This document shows positions 41,214 to 49,919 of a DNA stretch of 64,000 bases, piece after piece. The position numbers and the translations under genes are program-made. The stretch comes from Bacteroidota bacterium (GTDB taxonomy: Bacteria; Bacteroidota; Bacteroidia; Chitinophagales; Saprospiraceae). The number at the start of each line of letters is the position of its first letter. Within the stretch, counting starts at the first letter, position 1. The stretch is from the NCBI GenBank assembly GCA_024642665.1, contig JAHEAR010000002.1, forward strand, positions 8,689 to 72,688. The letters are read 5' to 3'. The notes under the pieces were generated by a model. It was not told the DNA's origin, did not search any database, and saw nothing but the letters and a program-made list of their open reading frames with translations.

Positions 41214-42023
41214 ATGAATCTCCACTTAGATAAAAACCTGATATTTTTTGATATTGAATCCACCGGATTGAATGTCCTTCGTGATCGAATTATTCAACTC
41301 GCTCTGATCCGATACCATAAAGATGGCTCTCCGGCGATTGAGAAGGAATATTTAATTAATCCGGGGATTCCTATTTCTCCCGAAGCTATGGCTGTGCATG
41401 GTATTACACCTCAGGATGTGGAAGGGCAGCCTTCATTTTCGGATTATGCAAATGAAATATTTGAATTTATCGGTGACGCAGATCTGGCGGGGTATAATTC
41501 AAATCGATTTGATGTACCGCTGTTGATGGAGGAATTTGGTCGTGCCGGCATTGATTTTGACATCGATCAGCGTCGAACCATTGATGTACAGCGAATATTT
41601 TATAAAATGGAACCCCGGACACTTTCAGCGGCGTATAAGTTTTATTGTGATGGAACCATCGAAAATGCCCATGATGCACTTGCTGATGTTCGCGCGACCA
41701 TTGAAGTGCTGGATGGTCAATTAAGAAAATATGATGGGGCCGATTTTGAATCATCGGATGGTGAAATCGTTTCAGCCCCCATTAAGAATGACGTGAAGGC
41801 TTTGGATGAATTCACTAATGATTTAAACATTGTCGATGTCACCCAACGCTTAAGGTATGATCACAATGGAACCATCGTCTTTAATTTTGGAAAATATATG
41901 GGCAAACCCGTTGCGGAGGTCCTTACGAAGGATAAGCAATATTATCAATGGATGCTTGAAAAGGAGTTTTCCTTTCAGGTAAAAAAAATCATTCAGCAAC
42001 TGGTAGCAGATTATAATAAGTAA
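41214..42023 (+). CDS. 3'-5' exonuclease (DnaQ/PolC epsilon-like)
   Basis: About 270 aa; LIFFDIESTGLNVLRDRIIQLALI (ExoI), GYNSNRFDVPLLMEEF (ExoII), HDALADVRATIEVL (ExoIII). Confidence 0.92.
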   Translation: MNLHLDKNLIFFDIESTGLNVLRDRIIQLALIRYHKDGSPAIEKEYLINPGIPISPEAMAVHGITPQDVEGQPSFSDYANEIFEFIGDADLAGYNSNRFDVPLLMEEFGRAGIDFDIDQRRTIDVQRIFYKMEPRTLSAAYKFYCDGTIENAHDALADVRATIEVLDGQLRKYDGADFESSDGEIVSAPIKNDVKALDEFTNDLNIVDVTQRLRYDHNGTIVFNFGKYMGKPVAEVLTKDKQYYQWMLEKEFSFQVKKIIQQLVADYNK

Positions 42024-42026
42024 AAT

Positions 42027-42821
42027 ATGATCAGGTCAGGATTTGGATTGTTTATACTATTGGTACTGCTCAGCGTGAATATGGGATGCAATACCAGAAT
42101 TGAAGGTTGTCTCGACTTGAATGCGGCCAATTTTGATTTTGAAGCTGAGCGATCCTGTGATGATTGTTGTAAGTATCCTTCCGCTATTCTTTCCCTGACC
42201 CAAAAATGGAACGCTGACAATTTTTCCAATGAGGATACTTTATATGACGGGCAGGGGCAAAAGTATTTAATTATTGATTTAAAATATTTTCTTTCTTCCT
42301 GGGCCTGGCAAGACAGCGATGGAAAAATCTATACGGTGGACTCTGTGACTGCAACCTGTGGGACAGAAGATTTGACGTATACGCCAGATATGATAACTGC
42401 AGATTCCAGGAAGTTTTCATACGCATTAGGGCCTATACGCAGGTCCCCAATCACGGACTCACTTTCCATGGTATTTGGATTGGTTGAAGATTTTAGTTGC
42501 CTTGATCCAACCAATAAAGCTACCCCTGCAAATCTTACAGAAAACAGCCCCCTTTGGAATAAGCAAACTGGTTTATTGGAAACCTTAAGATTAGTCCTTC
42601 AGCGTAATTTTGAAACTGTAACTTTTGATACGATCTTCTTAACTACAAAAGTCGATTTTCGCTATGCCTACGCACGGGAATTCCGGGCCGGCAAAAATGA
42701 TACATTTGCCCTGGCAGTTGATTACGCCCAATGGTTTCAGGATGTCAGCGTGGCGAATTTGGCATCCTTTCCCATTTCTATCGAGAATCACCTGTCCGGC
42801 AGCATCACACCGACAAATTGA
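42027..42821 (+). CDS. Lipoprotein, probable divergent MbnP-like family member
   Basis: 264 aa; lipobox VNMGC; GCLDLNAANFDFEAERSCDDCC motif; layout parallels the adjacent MbnP-like protein (KYLIIDLKYFLSSWAW... then NSPLWNKQTG). Confidence 0.5.
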   Translation: MIRSGFGLFILLVLLSVNMGCNTRIEGCLDLNAANFDFEAERSCDDCCKYPSAILSLTQKWNADNFSNEDTLYDGQGQKYLIIDLKYFLSSWAWQDSDGKIYTVDSVTATCGTEDLTYTPDMITADSRKFSYALGPIRRSPITDSLSMVFGLVEDFSCLDPTNKATPANLTENSPLWNKQTGLLETLRLVLQRNFETVTFDTIFLTTKVDFRYAYAREFRAGKNDTFALAVDYAQWFQDVSVANLASFPISIENHLSGSITPTN

Positions 42822-42884
42822 CAATTGTCAGACAAAACAAAAAGACACGCCTGCCGTTTATTAAATACACTATATATACCATCC

Positions 42885-43631
42885 ATGAAAAACATACTTA
42901 TACTCTTTACTTTATTAGGCTTAGTCGCTGCTTCATCCTGCAAAAAGGATGATGAGACTACCTATGGCACTTTGACGATCAATGTCAAAGCCGTTTATGA
43001 TAATGAGCCATTACAAACCTTTACCACCTTTCCTTTTAACAATGGGCAGCAAATTCAATTTAGCCTGATGAGCCTTATGCTTTCAGATATTAACCTTTAT
43101 GCCCAATCCAACACTATTCAAATAAGTGATATTCAATTGGCGGACATGAGTTTTGACAATCTAGCAGCCGCAGAAAAAGGGTACACCATCAAGTCTATGA
43201 ATATTCCTACCGGAAGTTATTCCGGGATTCAGTTTGGTATAGGGGTTCCTTCCGATCTGAATGCAATGACGCCTGCTGATTTCCCATCCGCCAGTCCGTT
43301 AAGTAAGTCAACCTATTACTGGATTCCCTGGAGTAGTTATATTTTTTCAAAAACAGAAGGGAAATTGGACACCGCGGGGACTGGCACATTAGATCTTGCT
43401 TTTGCGCTTCATACTGGTTCTGATGAGCTTTACAGGGGCGGATATGATGCCGCCATCCCAATTGTGATTGAAGATCAAAAAGACACCCAACTTGATATTG
43501 TGATTGATTATAAGGCGCTATTGGCAGGTGTAGACATTCAATCCAATCCCCTAAATCATAATCCGCAAGACATCGTCACCATCACTGCTATGGTTAATAA
43601 TTATGTCAGTGCAATAACTCTTCGTCATTAA
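42885..43631 (+). CDS. MbnP family lipoprotein (putative copper-binding)
   Basis: MKNILILFTLLGLVAASSCKKDD lipobox; GTLTINVKAVYDNEPL, QIQFSLMSLMLSDINLY, STYYWIPWSSYIFSKTEGKLD. The listed ORF starts at 42825; the signal peptide suggests this internal ATG. Confidence 0.7.
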   Translation: MKNILILFTLLGLVAASSCKKDDETTYGTLTINVKAVYDNEPLQTFTTFPFNNGQQIQFSLMSLMLSDINLYAQSNTIQISDIQLADMSFDNLAAAEKGYTIKSMNIPTGSYSGIQFGIGVPSDLNAMTPADFPSASPLSKSTYYWIPWSSYIFSKTEGKLDTAGTGTLDLAFALHTGSDELYRGGYDAAIPIVIEDQKDTQLDIVIDYKALLAGVDIQSNPLNHNPQDIVTITAMVNNYVSAITLRH

Positions 43632-43640
43632 TAGCTTAGG

Positions 43641-44753
43641 ATGAAGTTTGGATATGGGAAATTATTTATAGGGTATGGAATACTGTTAATGATTTTATTC
43701 CAAGGCTGTCAGGATACGATCAATATCCCGACAGATCCTGATAATGACCTGACTTCAATTCCCTATAATCCTGTTCTTTATCAGCCCATTATTCCGGTTG
43801 GGTTTCCTGCCATGGAACAGCCGGCGGAAAACCTCATGACCAATGCCGGGATTCAATTGGGGCGAAAGCTCTTTTACGATCCAATCCTCTCGGTGGATAG
43901 TTCGGTTTCCTGTGCTTCCTGTCATTTACCTGAATTATCATTTACCGATGGGCTATCCAGAAGTCAAGGGGTGAATGGTACTACTGCCAGAGGGGCCATG
44001 AGTTTACTCGATGCTGGGTTTCACAACATCCGGTTTTTCTGGGATGGTCGTGCAGCTACGCTTGAAGAACAAGCACATTTACCTGTTGAAGATCCGATTG
44101 AAATGGGAGAAATGTGGCCAGAAGTAGAAGCAAAATTAAAAGCTCACCCCACTTATCCGTCAGATTTCAGAAAGGCTTTTGGCATTGAAAGCAAAACCAT
44201 GATCAATAAAGATCTGGCTACTAAAGCCATCGCCCAATTTGAAAGAAGCATAGTTTCCAGTGGAAAATCTCGCTATGATCGATTTGTTCGTGGGGAGATA
44301 TTTCTAGAGGATAATGAATACACGGGTTATCTGATGTATTTCAATTTCGACCAATCCCTTCCGGATGCACAATGCGGACATTGCCACAATGCTCCGCTTT
44401 TTGGCGGGGAGGATTTCCTTAATAATGGTTTACAGGCATCTCCGGACTTAATAAGTTTTGCAGACAAAGGCTTAGGTATGGTTACCGGAAATATTAGCGA
44501 CAATGGAAAGTTTAAAGTGCCTTCCCTGAGAAATATTGCTTTGACAGCACCCTTTATGCATACTGGCCAGTTTGCTACCTTAGAAGAAGTCATTGAACAC
44601 TATGATAGTGGAGGTCTGGATTCTCCCAATAAAAGTTCATTACTTCAACCGTTACATCTTACAGAAAGTCAGAAATCTGATCTTTTGGCATTCATTTTGA
44701 CGCTTACGGATACCACGATACTTACAAATCCGGATTACCAAAATCCTTTTTAG
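43641..44753 (+). CDS. Di-heme cytochrome c peroxidase / MauG / MbnH family lipoprotein
   Basis: 370 aa; lipobox LFQGC; two CxxCH motifs (SCASCHLPELSFTDG; AQCGHCHNAPLFGG); KVPSLRNIALTAPFMHTGQFATLEEVIEHYDSGG. Confidence 0.92.
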   Translation: MKFGYGKLFIGYGILLMILFQGCQDTINIPTDPDNDLTSIPYNPVLYQPIIPVGFPAMEQPAENLMTNAGIQLGRKLFYDPILSVDSSVSCASCHLPELSFTDGLSRSQGVNGTTARGAMSLLDAGFHNIRFFWDGRAATLEEQAHLPVEDPIEMGEMWPEVEAKLKAHPTYPSDFRKAFGIESKTMINKDLATKAIAQFERSIVSSGKSRYDRFVRGEIFLEDNEYTGYLMYFNFDQSLPDAQCGHCHNAPLFGGEDFLNNGLQASPDLISFADKGLGMVTGNISDNGKFKVPSLRNIALTAPFMHTGQFATLEEVIEHYDSGGLDSPNKSSLLQPLHLTESQKSDLLAFILTLTDTTILTNPDYQNPF

Positions 44754-44755
44754 GC

Positions 44756-44770
44756 TTTTATAAGCCCCTT
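44756..44770 (+). terminator. Short hairpin terminator after the di-heme peroxidase gene
   Basis: ggctt-ttat-aagcc stem-loop just after the stop, followed by a short T-rich stretch. Confidence 0.45.
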
Positions 44771-45034
44771 TATCTGAGTTTATTTCCAAAATTTTTTGAT
44801 AAACTTTCAGACTCCTCTTGGTATATATTTCACAAAATTTATCAAAAAAAATCATGTACTAATACATTATATACTGCTATACAGTTAATTACAGATTAAC
44901 TAATATCTGTATATATTTAATTTACCTGTAACAAATAAGCATTTTTGTACTTGTTTAGGGCTTCAGATGTCCCGATAATTGTATCATCAAATAAAGAGAT
45001 ACAGATCGGGTAGAAGTACCGGATTCAAATTTAG

Positions 45035-45056
45035 ATATGTTCATGGGATTATAATT
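45035..45056 (+). repeat. 22-nt direct repeat, copy 1 (atatgttcatgggattataatt)
   Basis: Identical to 45137-45158; each copy precedes a terminator hairpin. Confidence 0.85.
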
Positions 45057-45065
45057 CTGATGGAT

Positions 45066-45105
45066 AGAAGGTTGCCTCCCGGCAACTTTCTGTCCTCTTT
45101 TTAAA
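45066..45105 (+). terminator. Intrinsic terminator
   Basis: agaaggttgcc-tccc-ggcaactttct stem (one G-U) followed by gtcctcttttt. Confidence 0.75.
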
Positions 45106-45136
45106 AATCTTTTCAGACATCTCTAAAATATCAAGA

Positions 45137-45158
45137 ATATGTTCATGGGATTATAATT
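45137..45158 (+). repeat. 22-nt direct repeat, copy 2 (atatgttcatgggattataatt)
   Basis: Identical to 45035-45056. Confidence 0.85.
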
Positions 45159-45161
45159 TGT

Positions 45162-45201
45162 AAAGCTGGGTAGTTCTGAAGTGAACCTCCCAGCTTTTTT
45201 T
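45162..45201 (+). terminator. Intrinsic terminator
   Basis: aaagctggg...cccagcttt 9-bp stem with inner gttc/gaac helix, then a T7 tract. Confidence 0.8.
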
Positions 45202-45501
45202 ATGCCCCCTGGGGTCCTCTTTGAAACTCTTTTTTGGCCCTCATCTGATTCCGTATTTTGCCTGAGCACCTATTTTTCTGAATCATCTTTTTCCTTAAAG
45301 ACTCCCTTTCTCGAATCGCTAAACGGCTGATTTTTATTCTGAAATACAATAAAAATGTCAGGCAGTTGAAGATTGAATTTTCAAAACCAACATACGAATT
45401 GATAGCCCTTGGATTGGATAATAATTATCTATAATATGTAAAAATTTATTTTTTCGAAAATATTAACTATTTTTCAAGCTCACAAAACAAAACCATAAAT
45501 T

Positions 45502-48500
45502 ATGAAGTTAACCACACTACTTTTTTTATTTGTTTCCTTTCTTATTCCGTTTAGTGCTTCCGCGCAGCTTCCTGATGGGTCCGAGGCGCCTGATTGGACA
45601 CTTACAGATATCAATAACGTCGAACACAATCTGTATACCCTTTTGGATCAGGGTAAAATGGTAGTTATTGAATTTTCTGCTACCTGGTGTGGCCCCTGCT
45701 GGAATTATATGCAGACAGGTGCCCTCGAGCAGTTCTGGGATGAACATGGTCCCAATGGCGATGATACCGCCCAGGCATTTTATATTGAGGCAGACCAATC
45801 CACAGGAATGGATGATCTTCTCGGACTGACACCTTCATCACAAGGCAACTGGGTCGCTGCTATTCCTTTCCCGCTAATTGACCTACAGGTAGGAGAAAAT
45901 ACCGATAATGATTACAACATCGGCTATTACCCTACCTTATTTGCTGTCTGTTCCGATAAAAAGTTATATGAATTAGGTCAGGTCGGCGCGGATGAGTGGT
46001 CTGAGTTTATCGAAAGTTGTATGCTTGCAGGATCGGTAGAAAGTATCGAACAAGCTGTTTGCTATGGGGATGGAGCTGTTGAGTTAGATGTTACGGGAGG
46101 TGTAAGCCCTATAGATTATGACTGGAGTGATGGTTCAAGTCAGCCATCCCTTCAAAATGTTGGGGCCGGTGTCTACAGTGTTACAGTAACGGAGGCCAAT
46201 GGGAAATCTTTTATACTTGAAGATATCGTGATTGAAGGATCAGACACGCCATTAGAATTGGCAAGTGCTGATATAGATCCGGCACTCTGCTTTGAATCAG
46301 CAACCGGTGCTGTAAGCATCGAAATTGACGGCGCCATTGAACCGGTCGAATATGATTGGAGCAATGGAGATCAAACCCAGAATATTGAGAACCTGGTGGC
46401 TGGCCAATATGATGTAGTGGCGACTGACGCCAATGGATGTTTATTTGAAGATTCATTTGTTGTCACAGAACCTGAAGAATTGGTGGCTTCCTATGAAACC
46501 ACGCCAGAATATTGTGATCAGGGTGATGGTTCTATTCTACTGGATATTGATGGCGGAGTAGGTAATTATTCTGTTTACGCTTCTGAAGGCGATGTCCAGG
46601 ATAATCTGATTTATAATCTGTACGCAGGCAATATCACAGCCACTATTGAAGATGGAAACGGTTGTATTTGGGAAGAAAATGTTGATATAGAATTCGTGGC
46701 CCAACATGAGTTGTTTTTTACGCCGGATCCCGAAATCAATTGTATTTCACCTTCCACAATAGTTGAAGGATTTATAACAGGAGGGTTCGATGATTATGAA
46801 TACGAATGGTCAACTGTCAATGGTCACATAGTTGGAGAAACAGATGGCTCATCCATAGAAGTTGATCAGGAAGGAGATTATGATCTTGCGGTGTATGATA
46901 TATTCAGCGGATGTACTGCAGTGAGTTCTGTCTACGTAACCTCCACGGCAGATCTGCCGGAGGTAAGTGCCGGGGCTGATGCACCCATAACTTGTGAAAT
47001 CACTGAGGCCATTCTGCAAGGTACCGGTGATTCTGAAAATGTGATTTCATGGACCACGACGGATGGGCATATTGTTTCCGGAGGTGATACTTATACCCCT
47101 ACAGTAGATGAACCAGGTACCTATGTGATTGAAGTTTTAAATCCAAACAATGCGTGTGCAAATGTGGATACGGTAATCGTCTTAGATCAAATAGCTCCGG
47201 CAGATGCACAATTCCAATATCAAACCAGTGGACTTACAATAGCTACTACTGATATTTCAACAGGAAGCAATTTGTCCGGATGGGCATGGACTTTTGGCGA
47301 TGGCAATTCCTCTAATGATCAAAATCCTCAATACACCTATGCCGCTGAAGGAAATTATGAAGTATGTCTGAGTGTTCAAAATGGCTGCGGCGAAAGTAAT
47401 ATTTGTCAAACCTTAAATGTCATGATTGATGGAAGTACCATCAGTGTACTGGAAACGGTGCAGGATGTCCTTTGCCATAGTGGCAGTACCGGAAGTATTA
47501 CCTTAATTGTAAATGGTGGTTCAGGCAACTATACGTTCTCCTGGACAGGGCCGGATGGTCAAACTTACGCTACACAATCTATCAATGACTTGCCGGCAGG
47601 AATCTATCAATTGGAAATAACAGATGACATGGGTAATACATTTACCACTGAGTACACGGTCAACGAACCTACTCCTTTGGTACTTATTGGTTCAACGGTG
47701 ACTGATAATCTTTGCTTTGGAGATCTCAATGGTGTTGTTTCTGTTGACATTGCAGGTGGCGTAGGACCTTATTTATATTCTTTTAATCAGGGTCCAAATC
47801 AAATGGAAAATACCATTGGTTCATTACCGGCAGGCATAGTCGAAGGTATCATTACAGATGCCAACGGTTGTCAATTTTCTGCTGGTCCTTATTCCATTCA
47901 GGAGCCACTGCAAGTGGAAAATATCACCACGGTTAAATCTGTAAGTTGTTTTGGAGATACAGATGGATCTGCCGTGATCCAGACGCAAGGTGGCGTAGCA
48001 CCATATAGTTATCTATGGAATATTGGAGGAGTAATTCTCCCGGAAATCGGTGATCTCGCTCCGGGTACCTATACCTGCGCTATTACCGATCATAATGGTT
48101 GTGAAAGTGAAGTTTCCATCGATGTGATAGAGCCGGGTATTTTGGATGTAGCCAGTGTTTTAGCGGTTGATGCCACCGGTATTGAGCAAAATAACGGAAG
48201 TATCAGTATTGAAATTACCGGCGGAACAGCACCTTATTCGATATCATGGAGTAATGGCGCTACCGGATCCTCAATTGAAGGACTGGTACCGGGTGAATAT
48301 ACGTACTCCGTTATTGATGCAAATGGTTGTTCCCTTGGAACATCAAACCCAATTCTTATCAATGGGGTAGTGGCAACCACCATCGTACCATGGGCTGAGT
48401 TTATTACCGTGACTCCTAACCCATCTACAGGAGATGTAAAAGTAACCTGGGAGGGATTGACTAGTGATCAGGGTACCATTACACTGACGACCATGCAAGG

Positions 48501-48639
48501 CAAACGTCTTCAGGTGGAACGCGTAAATTCAAGTGCGGGTACATGGGATTTATCTCAGTACAATCTTGCCAGTGGAGTTTATATTATCTTATTCGAAATG
48601 AATAAGGAGGCAGTTCCGTATAAGCTGATAGTCCTTTAA
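45502..48639 (+). CDS. Secreted thioredoxin/redoxin domain + SprB/PKD repeats + T9SS type A sorting domain
   Basis: 1045 aa; signal peptide; VVIEFSATWCGPCWNYMQ; repeated GGVSPIDYDWSDG...GVYSVTVTEANG-type units; PKD-like GWAWTFGDGNSSNDQNPQYTYAAEG; C-terminal VTPNPSTGDVKVTW...GVYIILFEMN. Confidence 0.9.
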   Translation: MKLTTLLFLFVSFLIPFSASAQLPDGSEAPDWTLTDINNVEHNLYTLLDQGKMVVIEFSATWCGPCWNYMQTGALEQFWDEHGPNGDDTAQAFYIEADQSTGMDDLLGLTPSSQGNWVAAIPFPLIDLQVGENTDNDYNIGYYPTLFAVCSDKKLYELGQVGADEWSEFIESCMLAGSVESIEQAVCYGDGAVELDVTGGVSPIDYDWSDGSSQPSLQNVGAGVYSVTVTEANGKSFILEDIVIEGSDTPLELASADIDPALCFESATGAVSIEIDGAIEPVEYDWSNGDQTQNIENLVAGQYDVVATDANGCLFEDSFVVTEPEELVASYETTPEYCDQGDGSILLDIDGGVGNYSVYASEGDVQDNLIYNLYAGNITATIEDGNGCIWEENVDIEFVAQHELFFTPDPEINCISPSTIVEGFITGGFDDYEYEWSTVNGHIVGETDGSSIEVDQEGDYDLAVYDIFSGCTAVSSVYVTSTADLPEVSAGADAPITCEITEAILQGTGDSENVISWTTTDGHIVSGGDTYTPTVDEPGTYVIEVLNPNNACANVDTVIVLDQIAPADAQFQYQTSGLTIATTDISTGSNLSGWAWTFGDGNSSNDQNPQYTYAAEGNYEVCLSVQNGCGESNICQTLNVMIDGSTISVLETVQDVLCHSGSTGSITLIVNGGSGNYTFSWTGPDGQTYATQSINDLPAGIYQLEITDDMGNTFTTEYTVNEPTPLVLIGSTVTDNLCFGDLNGVVSVDIAGGVGPYLYSFNQGPNQMENTIGSLPAGIVEGIITDANGCQFSAGPYSIQEPLQVENITTVKSVSCFGDTDGSAVIQTQGGVAPYSYLWNIGGVILPEIGDLAPGTYTCAITDHNGCESEVSIDVIEPGILDVASVLAVDATGIEQNNGSISIEITGGTAPYSISWSNGATGSSIEGLVPGEYTYSVIDANGCSLGTSNPILINGVVATTIVPWAEFITVTPNPSTGDVKVTWEGLTSDQGTITLTTMQGKRLQVERVNSSAGTWDLSQYNLASGVYIILFEMNKEAVPYKLIVL

Positions 48640-48661
48640 GATTATTTGTAATTAGTTTTAT

Positions 48662-48694
48662 AAAAGCCTGATGAAATTTCATCAGGCTTTTTTT
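48662..48694. terminator. Terminator between convergent genes
   Basis: aaaagcctgatgaa-at-ttcatcaggctttt with T tract. Confidence 0.85.
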
Positions 48695-49835
48695 ATTCTG
48701 GGAACAAGGAAGAATCAAGACCAGGAATAATGTGCAAAGCATTTTTGTAATAGATTTTTTTCAGTATATCATCACCTAAATCCAGTCCATACATTTTCCA
48801 AAATGCATGGTATTTTTTATAGTAGGGAAAGTATTCATCAGCAGTTTCAAGGACTCTGAAATAAGTATGATATTCTTTTGGTTGGTAAGAATCTTTTCCA
48901 AATAATATCCTATCCTGAAAGTCCGTAAAAAACGCTTTGGCTCGCCTTGGCTGTCTACCCAATTCAGCGATGACAGCCCCGAACTCAACATATATATTGG
49001 GCATCTCATTCATTAAATCCGAAAGATGATCTAAATCATTAGCAAACCAACCAAAATGAGCATTAATGAAAACGGTGCCCGGGTGTCTTTTGAATACATC
49101 ATGCTGTTCGGCAATGATAATCTCCCAAGGCGCAGGATCATCTGCTTCACGCTTTCTGCCCGGCTTTAACTTTAATTCCAGCCATCGTTCATTCAGACTA
49201 TCCATGGGCTGCCAAAATGCTTTTGGATCTGCAGCATGAATCAACACAGGAATCTTAAGCGCTCCACACAAATCCCAGATAGGATCAAGTTTTGGATGAT
49301 TGAGTGGGATTCGGTTACCCGAGCTATCCGTATTAAACATCCCCTGGCTTTTGTAGATTTTGAGTCCGCGGGCGCCATTTTCAACATCATATTTGATTTG
49401 GGCGGAAGTGCTTTCTACCCAATCGACTTCATCAATCGAACGAAATTCAATATTGGTAAAGACGACCAGCCTATTCGAATAGCCCTGACTATCAATGTTG
49501 TGCGTTATAGCTGAAAGAATTTTACCTCCGCGTCCACTTAAATTGACATTAATACCCATATTTAAGCTGTCCATTTGGCTGACCAATTCATGCAGATCCG
49601 ATTCCTGCATATTCCAATGATGGCTGTGCACATCAATGAACGGGTATTTTGCACTGGAGAGCGGATGCTCCGGTACGACCAGTGTTGACGGTGGATCATA
49701 GGATTCAAAATCCATGTGAATATCCGGCACCTCATTTTCCTGAGCACAAACAAAGAGAGAAATGAGGCATAATGGAATAATTTGAATATGTCTGCGCATC
49801 ATAAATGGAATTGAATTAAGCTGTAATAATGACAA
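48693..49835 (-). CDS. Amidohydrolase family protein (secreted)
   Basis: 380 aa; YPFIDVHSHHWNM metal-binding start, PVLIHAADPKAFW, NAHFGWFANDL, ILFGKDSY. Confidence 0.85.
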   Translation of the reverse strand: MSLLQLNSIPFMMRRHIQIIPLCLISLFVCAQENEVPDIHMDFESYDPPSTLVVPEHPLSSAKYPFIDVHSHHWNMQESDLHELVSQMDSLNMGINVNLSGRGGKILSAITHNIDSQGYSNRLVVFTNIEFRSIDEVDWVESTSAQIKYDVENGARGLKIYKSQGMFNTDSSGNRIPLNHPKLDPIWDLCGALKIPVLIHAADPKAFWQPMDSLNERWLELKLKPGRKREADDPAPWEIIIAEQHDVFKRHPGTVFINAHFGWFANDLDHLSDLMNEMPNIYVEFGAVIAELGRQPRRAKAFFTDFQDRILFGKDSYQPKEYHTYFRVLETADEYFPYYKKYHAFWKMYGLDLGDDILKKIYYKNALHIIPGLDSSLFPE

Positions 49836-49919
49836 AATATTATTACATCATTTGTCTGCCATGGACAAATTGGTGGAAATCGTGGATTTAAGGACTCAAC
49901 TTTTCATTAGTTTTATCCC

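Larger units (their letters stand above)
44947..45105 (+). ncRNA. Candidate structured non-coding RNA (unidentified) ending in an intrinsic terminator
   Basis: Nested pairings gtactt(44947-44952)/aagtac(45014-45019), cccgat(44971-44976)/atcggg(45005-45010), tgtatc(44980-44985)/gataca(44998-45003), then an 11-bp terminator stem (45066-45076/45081-45091) with T tract. Confidence 0.4.
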
